DNA of 54,975 bases from a bacterium (GCA_021817905.1 JAKAFM010000005.1:1-54975), one strand, 5' to 3'. Counted from the first letter of the stretch, positions 40,731 through 48,533 are shown. Made by a program: numbers and translations. The notes: a model not told the origin generated them from the letters alone.

Positions 40731-41342
40731 ATGCAAAACTACGACAAAAAGCAAGAACGAACGTTGGTCATTGTTAAACCAGATGGAGTTCAACGAAGCT
40801 TGATCGGCGAAGTCATTAAGCGCTATGAACAATGCGGACTTAAGCTTGTTGCCTTAAAAATGGTTATTCCTTCCCGCGACCAGGCTTTAAAGCATTATTC
40901 AGTCGATCCTGAATGGGCATTAAAAACCGGAACTAAAAGTATTGAAGCTTGGAAAGCCAAAGGATTAACTCCACCAACCAATGATCCTATCGAACTTGCG
41001 GAAGGTGTCAGAAAAACTTTACTTGATTTCCTTAGTAGTGGACCAGTAGTCGCAATGGTATGGCAAGGCATGCATGCTGTTGGAGTAATTCGAAAAATTA
41101 CCGGTTCCACCGAACCATTAAGCTCAGTTCCAGGTACGATTCGCGGGGACTATACCATTGATTCCTATAGCGCCGCCGATAGTGATAAGCGATCCGTCCG
41201 TAATATTATCCACGCCTCCGGGACTGTGGCTGAAGCTAATAATGAAATTCCTTTGTGGTTTAATAAAAATGAGATCCTTAATTATCGGCTCGTAGCCGAA
41301 GAAATTCTTTACGATGCTAACCTCGACGGCATTCTAGAATAA
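40731..41342 (+). CDS. ndk: nucleoside diphosphate kinase, extended
   Basis: Balances nucleoside triphosphates. ERTLVIVKPDGVQRSLIGEVIKRYEQCGLKLVALKMV is the N-terminus, GPVVAMVWQGMHAVGVIRKITGSTEP the middle, and the catalytic His is in RNIIHASGT near residue 160. At 203 aa it is longer than the usual 140-150: about 35 extra residues (DPEWALKTGTKSIEAWKAKGLTPPTNDP) lie before the GPVV strand and the C-terminus is extended. The 3' end overlaps the convergent M23 gene by 9 bp. Confidence 0.9.
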   Translation: MQNYDKKQERTLVIVKPDGVQRSLIGEVIKRYEQCGLKLVALKMVIPSRDQALKHYSVDPEWALKTGTKSIEAWKAKGLTPPTNDPIELAEGVRKTLLDFLSSGPVVAMVWQGMHAVGVIRKITGSTEPLSSVPGTIRGDYTIDSYSAADSDKRSVRNIIHASGTVAEANNEIPLWFNKNEILNYRLVAEEILYDANLDGILE

Positions 41343-41942
41343 ATCCATCGGATTAATCCATCCGGATAGTTCATTGTAGTTCTGAACATATCCACGATAA
41401 TCTATTTTTAAGCCATTTATAATCCCCAAATGAAGATGTTTTCGTTCGCCGCCAGTTTCGCTACTATACGCTTTACCTAAAATAGCGATTTTTTCGCCCT
41501 TAGCAACAACTTGTCCTACTTTTACGCTCGGTACCACATGTCCATAGAGACTTAAATAACGCTGGTGTTGTATAACAACCACCTGACCATAACCACCAAC
41601 AGGGCCAGCCATAATAACTTTCCCACTGTCTATTGCCATTACCTTAACTTGACCACTCACATCGCCATACTCCACATCTACGCCCGTATGATAGCCAGTG
41701 AACCTTTCCGGTTTTACTGGAGAATTTTGTGGCGTTACATATGTCCCAAAGAATTTTTTTGTTATCCGCTTTTTAAATTCAGCCACTGGTTCTGCTAATC
41801 CATTTTTCATCTCCAATGTCGGAGTCAAAGTAGGGTAGCTGGATATTACTACTCCGTTTCTGACTTCGCTAACTTTCGGATACATAGCCTTAATCAACAA
41901 CACTACCCCAATAAGTATTACCAATACCCAAACATATTTCAT
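41334..41942 (-). CDS. M23 (LytM-type) metallopeptidase
   Basis: 202 aa with an N-terminal membrane anchor (about 3-20). The peptidase domain has GYHTGVDVEYGD (H-x3-D zinc site), QVVVIQHQRYLSLYGHV, and KHLHLGI (HxH), which are all the zinc and catalytic positions of LytM, so it should be an active endopeptidase acting on peptidoglycan outside the cell. It is just 12 bp downstream of the SPFH gene on the same strand. Confidence 0.88.
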   Translation of the reverse strand: MKYVWVLVILIGVVLLIKAMYPKVSEVRNGVVISSYPTLTPTLEMKNGLAEPVAEFKKRITKKFFGTYVTPQNSPVKPERFTGYHTGVDVEYGDVSGQVKVMAIDSGKVIMAGPVGGYGQVVVIQHQRYLSLYGHVVPSVKVGQVVAKGEKIAILGKAYSSETGGERKHLHLGIINGLKIDYRGYVQNYNELSGWINPMDLF

Positions 41943-41954
41943 AGCATCACTAAT

Positions 41955-42737
41955 TTACTTAACCAAACTTGTCATTTTCTTAAGTCCATCCATGATCTCA
42001 ATAGGAATAGCAAAAACAATAGTATTACTCTGCGCCACTGCTGCCGTCTCTATAGTCTGAAGACTCCGTAAAGAAATTGCTCCCGAAGCAGTCAATACCT
42101 CCATCGCTTTTGCTAAATTTTCAGATGCAGTCAATTCTCCCTCGGCTCTAATAATCACCGATCTACGCTCACGCTCTGCCTGAGCTTGCTTAGCCATCAC
42201 CAACTTCATATCTTGCGGCAATTCAATATCCTGTAATTTAATGGCAGTAACGTCAACTCCCCATTCAATCGTTTCTCCATCAACTATTTTTTGAATCTCT
42301 TCCGATAATTTTTGACGTTCAGTTAACAATTCATCCAAAGTCACCCCACCAATTACATCCCGTAAGGCTGTTTGTGCGTATTGAGTGATAGCATAGGAAA
42401 AATCCATAACCTTAAGAATTGCATCCTCCGGACGTAATACCTGAAAATAAACTACCGCATTAATGTTTACCGGCAAATTATCTTTGGTAATCACTTCCTG
42501 TTTAGGAATATCGGTAGTATTAATCCGAATATCAACCTTTATAACCCGTTGAACAATCGGTATTACTAATTTCAGACCCGGCTGCAAAGTGTACGAATAA
42601 ACTCCCAAAGTTAAAACAATCCCTCGTTCATACTGATCAACAATCACAATCATCTTAATGAGGAGATAAACCCCAACCAATAGTAGAAAAAGTATCAACA
42701 TTGTTGCTATTGCCATATACTCTATTGTACTCCCCAT
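41955..42737 (-). CDS. SPFH-domain protein (stomatin/slipin)
   Basis: 260 aa. N-terminal membrane helix (about 8-33), IVDQYERGIVLTLGVYSYTLQPGLKLVIPIVQRVIKVDIR, TKDNLPVNINAVVYFQV, YAQTALRDVIGGVTLDELLTERQKLSEEIQ, and the AKQAQAERERRSVIIRAEGE helix are stomatin/slipin hallmarks. Such proteins form oligomers in membrane microdomains and often work with a protease; the downstream M23 gene may or may not be a partner. Confidence 0.9.
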   Translation of the reverse strand: MGSTIEYMAIATMLILFLLLVGVYLLIKMIVIVDQYERGIVLTLGVYSYTLQPGLKLVIPIVQRVIKVDIRINTTDIPKQEVITKDNLPVNINAVVYFQVLRPEDAILKVMDFSYAITQYAQTALRDVIGGVTLDELLTERQKLSEEIQKIVDGETIEWGVDVTAIKLQDIELPQDMKLVMAKQAQAERERRSVIIRAEGELTASENLAKAMEVLTASGAISLRSLQTIETAAVAQSNTIVFAIPIEIMDGLKKMTSLVK

Positions 42738-42754
42738 TTTTTACATTTTTTAGT

Positions 42755-42760
42755 TAAAAT
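42755..42760 (+). promoter_or_regulatory. -10 box (TAAAAT), leaderless start of SET gene
   Basis: TAAAAT ends 5 nt before the ATG at 42766. Confidence 0.45.
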
Positions 42761-42765
42761 GGACC

Positions 42766-43212
42766 ATGAATCCAATTGAAACTCCAAAAATTGTTTGTTC
42801 CTGGCCAATTTATATTGGTTGGTCAAAAAAATTAAATTGCCGCGGAATGTTTGCTGCCAAAACTATCAAAAAAAATGAATTAATTGAAATTTGTCCGGTT
42901 ATTTTGGTCAAATATCGAACCCAGCAGCACCGAATCAACAATACCCCTTCAGAAAATATTCTCGACAATTATTATTTCGATTGGAACAAAAATTACTGGT
43001 GTTTCCCTATGGGGTATGGGACCCTATACAACCATAGTTATCATGCTAATGCTAAATATGTTTTTAATCATCGCCAAAAATTACTAAAATATAGAGCTGT
43101 TACCCTTATTAATAAGGACGAAGAAATTACCATCAACTACAATGGTACCCCCAACGATACCGACTCTATTGATAGCTGGTTTGTTGATCATCACGGCAAA
43201 AAAATAATTTAA
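42766..43212 (+). CDS. SET-domain methyltransferase-like protein
   Basis: 148 aa. CRGMFAAKTIKKNELIEICPVILV, YGTLYNHSYHANAKYVF and AVTLINKDEEITINYNGTP follow the order of SET-domain proteins (GRGLFA...NHSCxPN...I..GEEIxxxY), with the NHS and final Tyr kept. SET proteins are lysine methyltransferases in eukaryotes; bacterial versions are scattered and mostly uncharacterised. The substrate could be a ribosomal or DNA-binding protein. No post-SET cysteines. The gene stands alone between divergent and unrelated genes. Confidence 0.8.
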   Translation: MNPIETPKIVCSWPIYIGWSKKLNCRGMFAAKTIKKNELIEICPVILVKYRTQQHRINNTPSENILDNYYFDWNKNYWCFPMGYGTLYNHSYHANAKYVFNHRQKLLKYRAVTLINKDEEITINYNGTPNDTDSIDSWFVDHHGKKII

Positions 43213-43259
43213 ACATTTACCATAATTTCTACTACTACTAACGTAATCATAATTTGGTA

Positions 43260-43265
43260 TATACT
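43260..43265 (+). promoter_or_regulatory. -10 box (TATACT), leaderless start of lipoprotein
   Basis: TATACT ends 6 nt before the ATG at 43272, which also supports that start over TTG 43254. Confidence 0.5.
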
Positions 43266-43271
43266 TTTTCT

Positions 43272-43730
43272 ATGACATCATCCAAACTTCTAATACTTTC
43301 GGCTTCAGTTATTTTACTCTCTGCCTGCAACGCCAGCCCCACTACTAACAACACCCCACCAGTTAGTCTCCCTACAGTAAGCGACACTACCGTGTCCGGT
43401 CCAACCAATAATATCTATCAAACAAAAACAGACACGACTAAAGGACCCTATCTGGCTGATTTTAATGGCAACACCCTATATGTCTTTGATAAAGACACCG
43501 CCAATACCAGTAACTGCTACGGCACCTGTGCCAAAAATTGGCCTATTTACACCTCTGGAGCTATTGCCGAAACTCAGCTTCCGCCCAATATTACTGTGGT
43601 CACTCGTACTGATGGTTCAAAACAGTTTGCCTGGATGGGCAAGCCTCTCTATTACTTTGCTGGTGACCAAAAAGCCGGAGATGTTAATGGCGACGGCGTC
43701 GGCGGCACTTGGCATATTGTTAAACCATAA
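43272..43730 (+). CDS. lipoprotein with secreted repeats (COG4315-type)
   Basis: About 152 aa. Signal and lipobox LLSACNAS, then a low-complexity Ser/Thr/Pro linker, then two copies of the secreted-repeat motif: PYLADFNGNTLYVFDKDTANTSNCYGTCAKNWPIY and FAWMGKPLYYFAGDQKAGDVNGDGVGGTWHIV. This family (PF03640 type) is found in bacterial surface lipoproteins of unknown role. Two Cys (NCYGTC) could form a disulfide. Monocistronic with a promoter of its own. Confidence 0.8.
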   Translation: MTSSKLLILSASVILLSACNASPTTNNTPPVSLPTVSDTTVSGPTNNIYQTKTDTTKGPYLADFNGNTLYVFDKDTANTSNCYGTCAKNWPIYTSGAIAETQLPPNITVVTRTDGSKQFAWMGKPLYYFAGDQKAGDVNGDGVGGTWHIVKP

Positions 43731-43880
43731 TAAGCTTCTTCGATACGTGTCACTTCATTAATACAGACTAAATCTAGTTCTTTCTCTCATTAACTGTCGT
43801 GCTGTCGACGTAATCACCCCTAAAGCTTCATTAATTTCTACAACCATATAAAAAATGTCAAATAATAAATACTCATAAGC

Positions 43881-43886
43881 TATAAT
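43881..43886 (+). promoter_or_regulatory. -10 box (TATAAT), leaderless methyltransferase
   Basis: Perfect TATAAT 6 nt before the ATG at 43893. The 43731-43880 stretch holds nothing else that I can support. Confidence 0.65.
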
Positions 43887-43892
43887 CAAACA

Positions 43893-44642
43893 ATGACAAC
43901 CGATTTTTACAATAAAGTAGCCCAAAAATTTGGTAATTATCATACCGGTGCTAAATATTTCTCTGAATTCCCTAATGGTGAACCGGAAAAAATATTTAAG
44001 GAAAAACTAACAGCAATTTCGGGGAAAAAGAAAACTGCACTTGATGTTGGTTGCGCCGACGGTCGCTTTACCATCTCTGTCGCCCCACTTTTTCAAAAAA
44101 TAACAGCTATTGATTTATCTCAAGGCATGCTTGAAGCCGCCAAAAAACTTCAACAAGAACAATCAATAAACAATATTAACTTTGAAGAACAAAATGCCAG
44201 CCAGACAAACTACGCTGATGATAGTTTTGATGTCGCTTACAGCCGTCGAGGACCAACTCCCTATCACGAATTCCAAAGAGTCCTAAAATCAAGCGGTTAC
44301 TTCGTTGGAATTAACATTGGCGAAAAAGATTGCCAAGAAATCAAGGAAATATTTGGCAGGGGACAAGGCTTCAACCAATGGCATACTTCAGCGCTGGAAA
44401 AAGCCAAGCAAAACCTCTTAGAAAATAATTTTTTCATAATCTTCGCTCAAGACTATTTTTATAACGAATATTACCAATCACCCGAAGATTTAGATCTATT
44501 TCTCCAGGGCGTTCCCATTTTTGAAGACTATGACCCAGAAAATGATAAAAAAATGCTCAAGAGTTATGTTGCTAAATTTTCCATCAAAAAGGGAATTAAG
44601 TTTCCCCGCCATCGATTCGTAATCGTCGCCCAAAAACTTTAG
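43893..44642 (+). CDS. class I SAM-dependent methyltransferase
   Basis: 249 aa. TALDVGCADGRFTISVAP near residue 50 is the SAM-binding glycine-rich loop, AIDLSQGMLEAAKKL near 72 is motif II, and SFDVAYSRRGPTPYHEFQRVLKSSGYFVGINIGE carries motifs III-IV. Substrate unknown (small molecule or tRNA both possible). The IS element lies 2 bp after its stop, so the gene is intact. Confidence 0.82.
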   Translation: MTTDFYNKVAQKFGNYHTGAKYFSEFPNGEPEKIFKEKLTAISGKKKTALDVGCADGRFTISVAPLFQKITAIDLSQGMLEAAKKLQQEQSINNINFEEQNASQTNYADDSFDVAYSRRGPTPYHEFQRVLKSSGYFVGINIGEKDCQEIKEIFGRGQGFNQWHTSALEKAKQNLLENNFFIIFAQDYFYNEYYQSPEDLDLFLQGVPIFEDYDPENDKKMLKSYVAKFSIKKGIKFPRHRFVIVAQKL

Positions 44643-44644
44643 AT

Positions 44645-44666
44645 CAGGCACCGTTTAAATTTGGTC
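44645..44666 (+). repeat. left inverted repeat of IS element
   Basis: CAGGCACCGTTTAA with GGTCAC nearby matches the reverse complement of the right end at most positions. Confidence 0.75.
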
Positions 44667-44741
44667 ACTTTATTAATTTGATTCTGCCTGTATTTGCCTT
44701 AATAGTATTCAAATGACTAGGTGAAGAGTAAAATGTAGTTC

Positions 44742-45787
44742 ATGAAAAAAGTTATAGTTGTCCCTATTGTTCAAGTAAAAAGGTAATCAGGAAAGGAGTT
44801 AGACGAGGCAAGCTAAAATTTCAGTGTCAAAGCTGCCATCACTGGTTTCAGATTAATCGATCCAAAACTAAGAAAATCAGTAACCGAAAGCTTCTGTCTC
44901 TCTATCTTTCTGGTATTTCTTTCCGTAACTTAGCAAGTCACTACGGAATTAGTCCGGCTACAGTCTATCTTCGAGTTAAATCTGTTCTTACCCAACTACC
45001 TCATTGTGCCGACCTATCCCGAGGTAACGATAAACACTATTGTGGCGTTCTTCTCCTTGATGGCAAGTACGTTCATGTCAAAGGCTATAGTGACAAGATA
45101 CCCTGTATTTATGGCATCGACTACCTAACCCATGATGTAGTTCATTTTGTTGTATCACGAGGTGAAAACTATCAAACATCTGCCTCATTTTTTCAATCAC
45201 TTCGTTTACTTGGTTATCCCCTTCATGCTTTAGTCTGTGACGACAATCAAAACTTCCAACTGGCTTGCCAAAGAACCTATCCTAAGGCTGTTATCCAAAT
45301 TTGTCACAACCATTACAAAGAAAACATCCGACGGAATTTAGCTGTCCGTTCCGATCCAACTTACCGATCTTTTATGTCTGAGATCGAAAAGTTGTTTTCC
45401 CAAAAGAGATCGGTTGATGAATTCTTCACCATTGCTCGGAAAATACTTTTGAACTATGGGACTGATCCTAAATGCCAAGTGACACTTCTTGATATTGAAC
45501 GTCGAAAAGAAGTCCTTTTGGCTTACAACAATGAGAAATCAATTCCTCGAACTACCAACCTAATTGAATGTTTTAATGCTCACCTAGAAGGTAGACTAAA
45601 AAGTCTGAGAGGATTTGCATCAGTCGAACACGCCAAACTATGGTTTAATGCCTATTTTATCAGACGAAGATTAAAACCATTTACTGATTGTACTGGCAGA
45701 TTTAAACAACTTAATGGCAAATGTTCACTCGAAGTTGCTATTCAAAATGATAAAAGATTTCAAATTCTAAAACAAAAATTCAGGTGA
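44742..45787 (+). pseudogene. IS transposase with frameshift after codon 3
   Basis: The frame from 44744 to 45787 is open and reads SYSCPYCSSKKVIRKG...FQCQSC (zinc ribbon, residues about 4-35), a helix-turn-helix, LLLDGKYVHV (first catalytic Asp), LVCDDNQNFQLACQRTYPKAVIQICHNHYKENIRRN (second Asp and the C-H motif of Mutator-like enzymes), and NLIECFNAHLEGRLKSLRGF (catalytic Glu). No ATG, GTG or TTG exists in this frame before 45374. The ATG at 44742 is one frame off and is followed by a run of six A, so loss of one A, or -1 slippage there, explains it. The ATG at 45374 would give only a C-terminal fragment. Confidence 0.8.
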
Positions 45788-45839
45788 CCGTTTCTTAAAC
45801 GGTACCAAAAATTCAGGTGACCGTTTCTTAAACGGTACC
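45774..45839. repeat. tandem 33-bp duplication of the IS right end
   Basis: Two identical 33-bp copies, 45774-45806 and 45807-45839, each carrying the right terminal inverted repeat (CAGGTGACCGTTTCTTAAAC then GGTACC). The transposase stop TGA lies in the first copy. The duplication has no spacer, so it is not a CRISPR. Confidence 0.95.
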
Positions 45840-45842
45840 TGG

Positions 45843-45869
45843 GTTAACTGAATGGAACGATTTCAGAAC
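45843..45869. repeat. 27-bp direct repeat, copy 1
   Basis: Starts GTTAACTGAATGGAACGA and continues to AGAAC. 25 of 27 bases match the copy at 46515-46541. It ends at the first base of the metallopeptidase stop codon and lies 1 bp after the IS end. Confidence 0.8.
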
Positions 45870-46474
45870 TATTCATCAATTTTATCGTGTTGATTTAGTT
45901 TATTATCAACAGCAAGTGATGTTGCCACCCATTCTGGAATAGTCTTGTTAACCCAAGAGGCAATGTCTTCTGGTGAATACGACTTATAGATTATCTCCCC
46001 TGGGTTAAATTGTTGATATGCATAAGCCTCTTGTTCAGCAATATGATCAGGCATACCGGGAAACATAATGTTTTGAAGAGCGTGAACAATTTCGTGAGAC
46101 AGTTGGTTTGCTCTAGCTCTGAGTGCCCACCAATCATCAGGCTGGTGTTGTTCTGCGATAATAGTATTATCTCTAAAAACACTTTTGCTTGTTAAAGCTC
46201 CTGCTTTATTTTCCTCAAAAAATAATTGAAATTCGTGCTTTGGCCTAATCTCTATCTTATTTTCTTTAGCTAATTGTTCAATTTTTTGTATGTAAGAAAC
46301 GGGGAAGTCCCACTTATCAGCGCATTCGGGTAATCCATATTTTATTCTAACGTTTTCTCTATAGGCCCAGTATTCGCTTGGCTTGATTCCACCCTCAGGC
46401 GTAAACACATCGGCTTTAGTCAGAATATTAAGTATTAACTCGTCGTTTGTCGCAGAGTCTTTTTTTTCGGCCAT
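45869..46474 (-). CDS. putative zinc metallopeptidase
   Basis: 201 aa. QLSHEIVHALQN has the HExxH zinc motif at residues 127-131, and HIAEQEAYAYQQF near 147 offers a Glu third ligand, so a gluzincin-like minimal peptidase is likely. N-terminal helix-rich part (KPSEYWAYRENVRIKYGLP) is unrecognised. Cytosolic, since no signal peptide. The gene is framed by a 27-bp direct repeat on each side, and the island context (IS, ART-like gene, HNH) suggests it arrived by transfer. Toxin, defence or peptidase-regulator roles cannot be told apart. Confidence 0.6.
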   Translation of the reverse strand: MAEKKDSATNDELILNILTKADVFTPEGGIKPSEYWAYRENVRIKYGLPECADKWDFPVSYIQKIEQLAKENKIEIRPKHEFQLFFEENKAGALTSKSVFRDNTIIAEQHQPDDWWALRARANQLSHEIVHALQNIMFPGMPDHIAEQEAYAYQQFNPGEIIYKSYSPEDIASWVNKTIPEWVATSLAVDNKLNQHDKIDE

Positions 46475-46514
46475 ATCAAATTATAGTAGCAAAATAGAAG
46501 CTAATTAGGTTGAA

Positions 46515-46541
46515 GTTAACTGAGTGGAACGATTTTAGAAC
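46515..46541. repeat. 27-bp direct repeat, copy 2
   Basis: GTTAACTGAGTGGAACGA and onward to AGAAC, two mismatches to copy 1. It lies 41 bp upstream of the metallopeptidase start and 23 bp before the next promoter. Confidence 0.8.
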
Positions 46542-46563
46542 CTAAGAACCAGATCCTATATAT

Positions 46564-46569
46564 TATAAT
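46564..46569 (+). promoter_or_regulatory. -10 box (TATAAT), leaderless ART-like gene
   Basis: Perfect TATAAT 6 nt before the ATG at 46576. Confidence 0.65.
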
Positions 46570-46575
46570 GATTTA

Positions 46576-46944
46576 ATGGAGTTCGAAAGTAATAATGATC
46601 TGAGTAGAGATATTGCTTATACTAAGAGTGACTTACCTCCGTTGTTAGACGATTATGTGCGAGTAGTTCATATTACTTCACCCCAAAATGCAGCTAAAAT
46701 AATTGATAACGGTTTAGATTACGAAAGACAAGGAATGGCAATGTCGAGTGCAAGAGCATGGAGCAATCCTGAGGATGTTCAGTATGGCTCAACAGATCCT
46801 AGATTTAATATCCTTGGCCAAAAAGTAGTAGTAATGGACATTCCAAATAATGAATGGAAACTTCATAATGATGTAACTAGATCACCCGGGAGAATATCTG
46901 CCTATAGAGTTGTAGGCGTTATTGATATAGAAAAAGTAAAATAA
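46576..46944 (+). CDS. small protein with ART-like N-terminal motif
   Basis: 122 aa. VRVVHITSPQNAAKIIDNGLDYERQGMAMSSARAW resembles the start of ADP-ribosyltransferase-like domains (YHxTSxENAxxIxxxGL), as in RNA 2'-phosphotransferases and many toxins. VVVMDIPNNEWKLHNDV is a plausible next strand. The glutamate expected at the active site was not identified. Function unknown; ART-like is a tentative reading. Monocistronic with its own leaderless-type promoter in an accessory island. Confidence 0.5.
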   Translation: MEFESNNDLSRDIAYTKSDLPPLLDDYVRVVHITSPQNAAKIIDNGLDYERQGMAMSSARAWSNPEDVQYGSTDPRFNILGQKVVVMDIPNNEWKLHNDVTRSPGRISAYRVVGVIDIEKVK

Positions 46945-46998
46945 CCTAAAATACTGTTGAGTACTACGATCAAGAATCCTTCACATTAAGTGGTGAAT

Positions 46999-47496
46999 CT
47001 AATTTATTAGCTTACCCGTTAACCACTTGTTTACTAATTCTTCTCCTGAAGGTGTTAGTTGAACGATATAATGAGATTCAATTCCACTCATTGTGATCCC
47101 AGATTTGCTCACTACCATAATAAGCCCATCTACCTCTAACTGGCTAAATACCCATCCCATTGTTCCAGGAATAGGAAGTTTTTTTCTCCCTGCTAGACCT
47201 TCGAGTAATCTTTTTTCAAGTTCCATAAAACGTGAATTTATAACTCCCAAATTTGCTTTATATATTCGCATCGATTTTTGATCTATTTCCTTGAAATTGT
47301 CGAATCTTGAGTGACATGTAGGGCACAACGCAATAAGGTTTTCGAATGTATGGTCTTTTACAGTTCTGTATGGAGTAATATGCGCTAATTCAACTGGCCA
47401 TTGTCTGCAGGTTGGAATCGCACATCGATGACCTGCTTCAACTTTCACTTGCCTTTCTATTTCGGCTGGAATTGCCGGTCTCCCAATATCTGTCAT
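46999..47496 (-). CDS. HNH endonuclease
   Basis: About 165 aa. ATG 47496 is preferred because the longer ORF start (47559) runs back through tRNA-Gln. CAIPTC (zinc or structural Cys), ELAHITPYRT (His nucleophile region) and ENLIALCPTCHSRFD (N and second H, with CxxC) form the HNH core. The C-terminal part (PIPGTMGWVFSQLEVDGLIMVVSKSG) looks like a winged-helix domain and may bind DNA. Located at the 3' end of a tRNA gene. A defence or homing role is possible. Confidence 0.8.
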   Translation of the reverse strand: MTDIGRPAIPAEIERQVKVEAGHRCAIPTCRQWPVELAHITPYRTVKDHTFENLIALCPTCHSRFDNFKEIDQKSMRIYKANLGVINSRFMELEKRLLEGLAGRKKLPIPGTMGWVFSQLEVDGLIMVVSKSGITMSGIESHYIVQLTPSGEELVNKWLTGKLIN

Positions 47497-47533
47497 ATTT
47501 GACAAAACGGTCACCGTTGGGTGCACGCTTTTG

Positions 47534-47604
47534 TTACCCCGCAAGGATTCGAACCTCAATTCTCGCGTTCAGAGCGCGATGGCCTACCATTAGCCGACGG
47601 GGTA
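47534..47604 (-). tRNA. tRNA-Gln (anticodon CTG)
   Basis: Minus-strand cloverleaf: acceptor TACCCCG/CGGGGTA, anticodon stem TCGCG/CGCGA with loop CTCTGAA, T-loop TTCGAAT. Discriminator A, CCA not encoded. Reads CAG. The apparent ORFs across this stretch are artefacts. The HNH gene begins 38 bp downstream. Confidence 0.9.
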
Positions 47605-47648
47605 TCGTCAAGCACTTGTGGTATTTTATCCCAAAATCACGAACTTCT

Positions 47649-47885
47649 CTACTTATTTAGTTTTCTAACGGTTTTAAGACTCGAAGATTTATATACATAT
47701 TCAGCGACTATATTTTCATCCAATAGTGCGGGGTTTAACCTTAACATGTTATATACATCAGCGATAACTTGGGCCCTAACTATTGGTCGCAAAGTTCTCC
47801 TAACATATATAGCTGCCTCATCAACCGAACCTTCAGCCACTGCAGCCAAATACTGATCTCTGTTATCGTATTTGTTTGAAATCAT
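47649..47885 (-). CDS. hypothetical protein, 78 aa
   Basis: Alpha-helical acidic/basic small protein (MISNKYDNRDQYLAAVAEGSVDEAAIYVRRTLRPIVRAQVIADVYNMLRLNPALL). No family recognised. It sits between tRNA-Gln and the MBL gene on the same strand. Coding potential is supported by length and by normal amino-acid composition only. Confidence 0.45.
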   Translation of the reverse strand: MISNKYDNRDQYLAAVAEGSVDEAAIYVRRTLRPIVRAQVIADVYNMLRLNPALLDENIVAEYVYKSSSLKTVRKLNK

Positions 47886-47919
47886 AGCAAATTAGTAACA
47901 GTTTACTACTTATCACATT

Positions 47920-48528
47920 TTATATCATACCCAACGCAAATTGTCTTCCGTGACCCGGCAATACTATAGTTTCTAATGGCAATTTCCTTAGTTTTTTAAT
48001 ACTTGTCATCAAATCAGCTGAGCTACTATAACGAAGATCGGCTCTTCCAACCCGTTCATCACTGATCGTATCCCCGGAAAACAATAGCCCCTCGTCAGGT
48101 GCATAAAAACAGACACTACCTGGAGTGTGTCCAGGAGTTTTAATAACTAAAAGGGTGCTTTCCCCAAAAACCAATGTCCCGATATTCGCCAAATCACCAT
48201 CGACCACTAATTTCGGTTGTGCGATTTTATGCTTTAACCAGTAAGAAGCCGATGAGCTTGTTTTTTCAAGTAAAAATGCATCGTTACTATGCAAATAAAA
48301 GGGTACTTGGTAAATGAGCTTTAAATCCAGTGCCCCCAACAAATGATCAAAATGCCCATGACTTGCGACAATATAGTTAGGTATTAACTGCATTGTTTCC
48401 AACTCTTGAGACAAAAATACGCCATCATCAGCCGGGTCAATAATAACACTGGCTTTGGTTGATTCATCCCACAGTAAGTAGCAATTGGTTTCCATTTCTC
48501 CAAGACTTATAGCCCGATATTCAATCAT
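47920..48528 (-). CDS. MBL-fold hydrolase (glyoxalase II-like)
   Basis: 202 aa. SHGHFDHLLG (HxHxDH metal motif) near residue 57, KTPGHTPGSVCFY near 131, FSGDTI near 150 and VLPGHGRQ near 195 are the metallo-beta-lactamase-fold ligands in order. LWDESTKASVIIDPADDG begins the fold. Hydrolase for thioesters or similar; the glyoxalase II subgroup is the closest by motif. Confidence 0.88.
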   Translation of the reverse strand: MIEYRAISLGEMETNCYLLWDESTKASVIIDPADDGVFLSQELETMQLIPNYIVASHGHFDHLLGALDLKLIYQVPFYLHSNDAFLLEKTSSSASYWLKHKIAQPKLVVDGDLANIGTLVFGESTLLVIKTPGHTPGSVCFYAPDEGLLFSGDTISDERVGRADLRYSSSADLMTSIKKLRKLPLETIVLPGHGRQFALGMI

Positions 48529-48533
48529 TTATT

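Larger units (their letters stand above)
44645..45841 (+). mobile_element. IS element, DDE transposase with zinc ribbon (Mutator/IS256-like)
   Basis: About 1.2 kb bounded by inverted repeats. The left end starts CAGGCACCGTTTAA at 44645 and the right end, read on the minus strand, starts CAGGTACCGTTTAA at 45841; both then continue to GGTCAC. The right terminal repeat is present twice in tandem. It inserted just behind a methyltransferase gene. No clear target-site duplication was seen. The single encoded transposase has a one-base frameshift near its start, so the copy may be inactive. Confidence 0.8.

Noticed and set aside
43758-43943. Possible 61-aa or 29-aa minus-strand gene (ends QLMRERTRFSLY)
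   Set aside because: The long form starts inside the methyltransferase gene. The short form has no promoter or SD I could support and no recognised family.
45374-45787. Stand-alone 137-aa gene
   Set aside because: It is the C-terminal part of the IS transposase; the frame is open upstream to 44744 with all catalytic motifs.
45774-45839. CRISPR-like direct repeats
   Set aside because: Only two copies without a spacer; both are the terminal repeat of an IS.
47412-47856. Plus-strand ORFs across 47412-47856
   Set aside because: They run through tRNA-Gln and antisense to the HNH gene and the 78-aa gene, with no family match.
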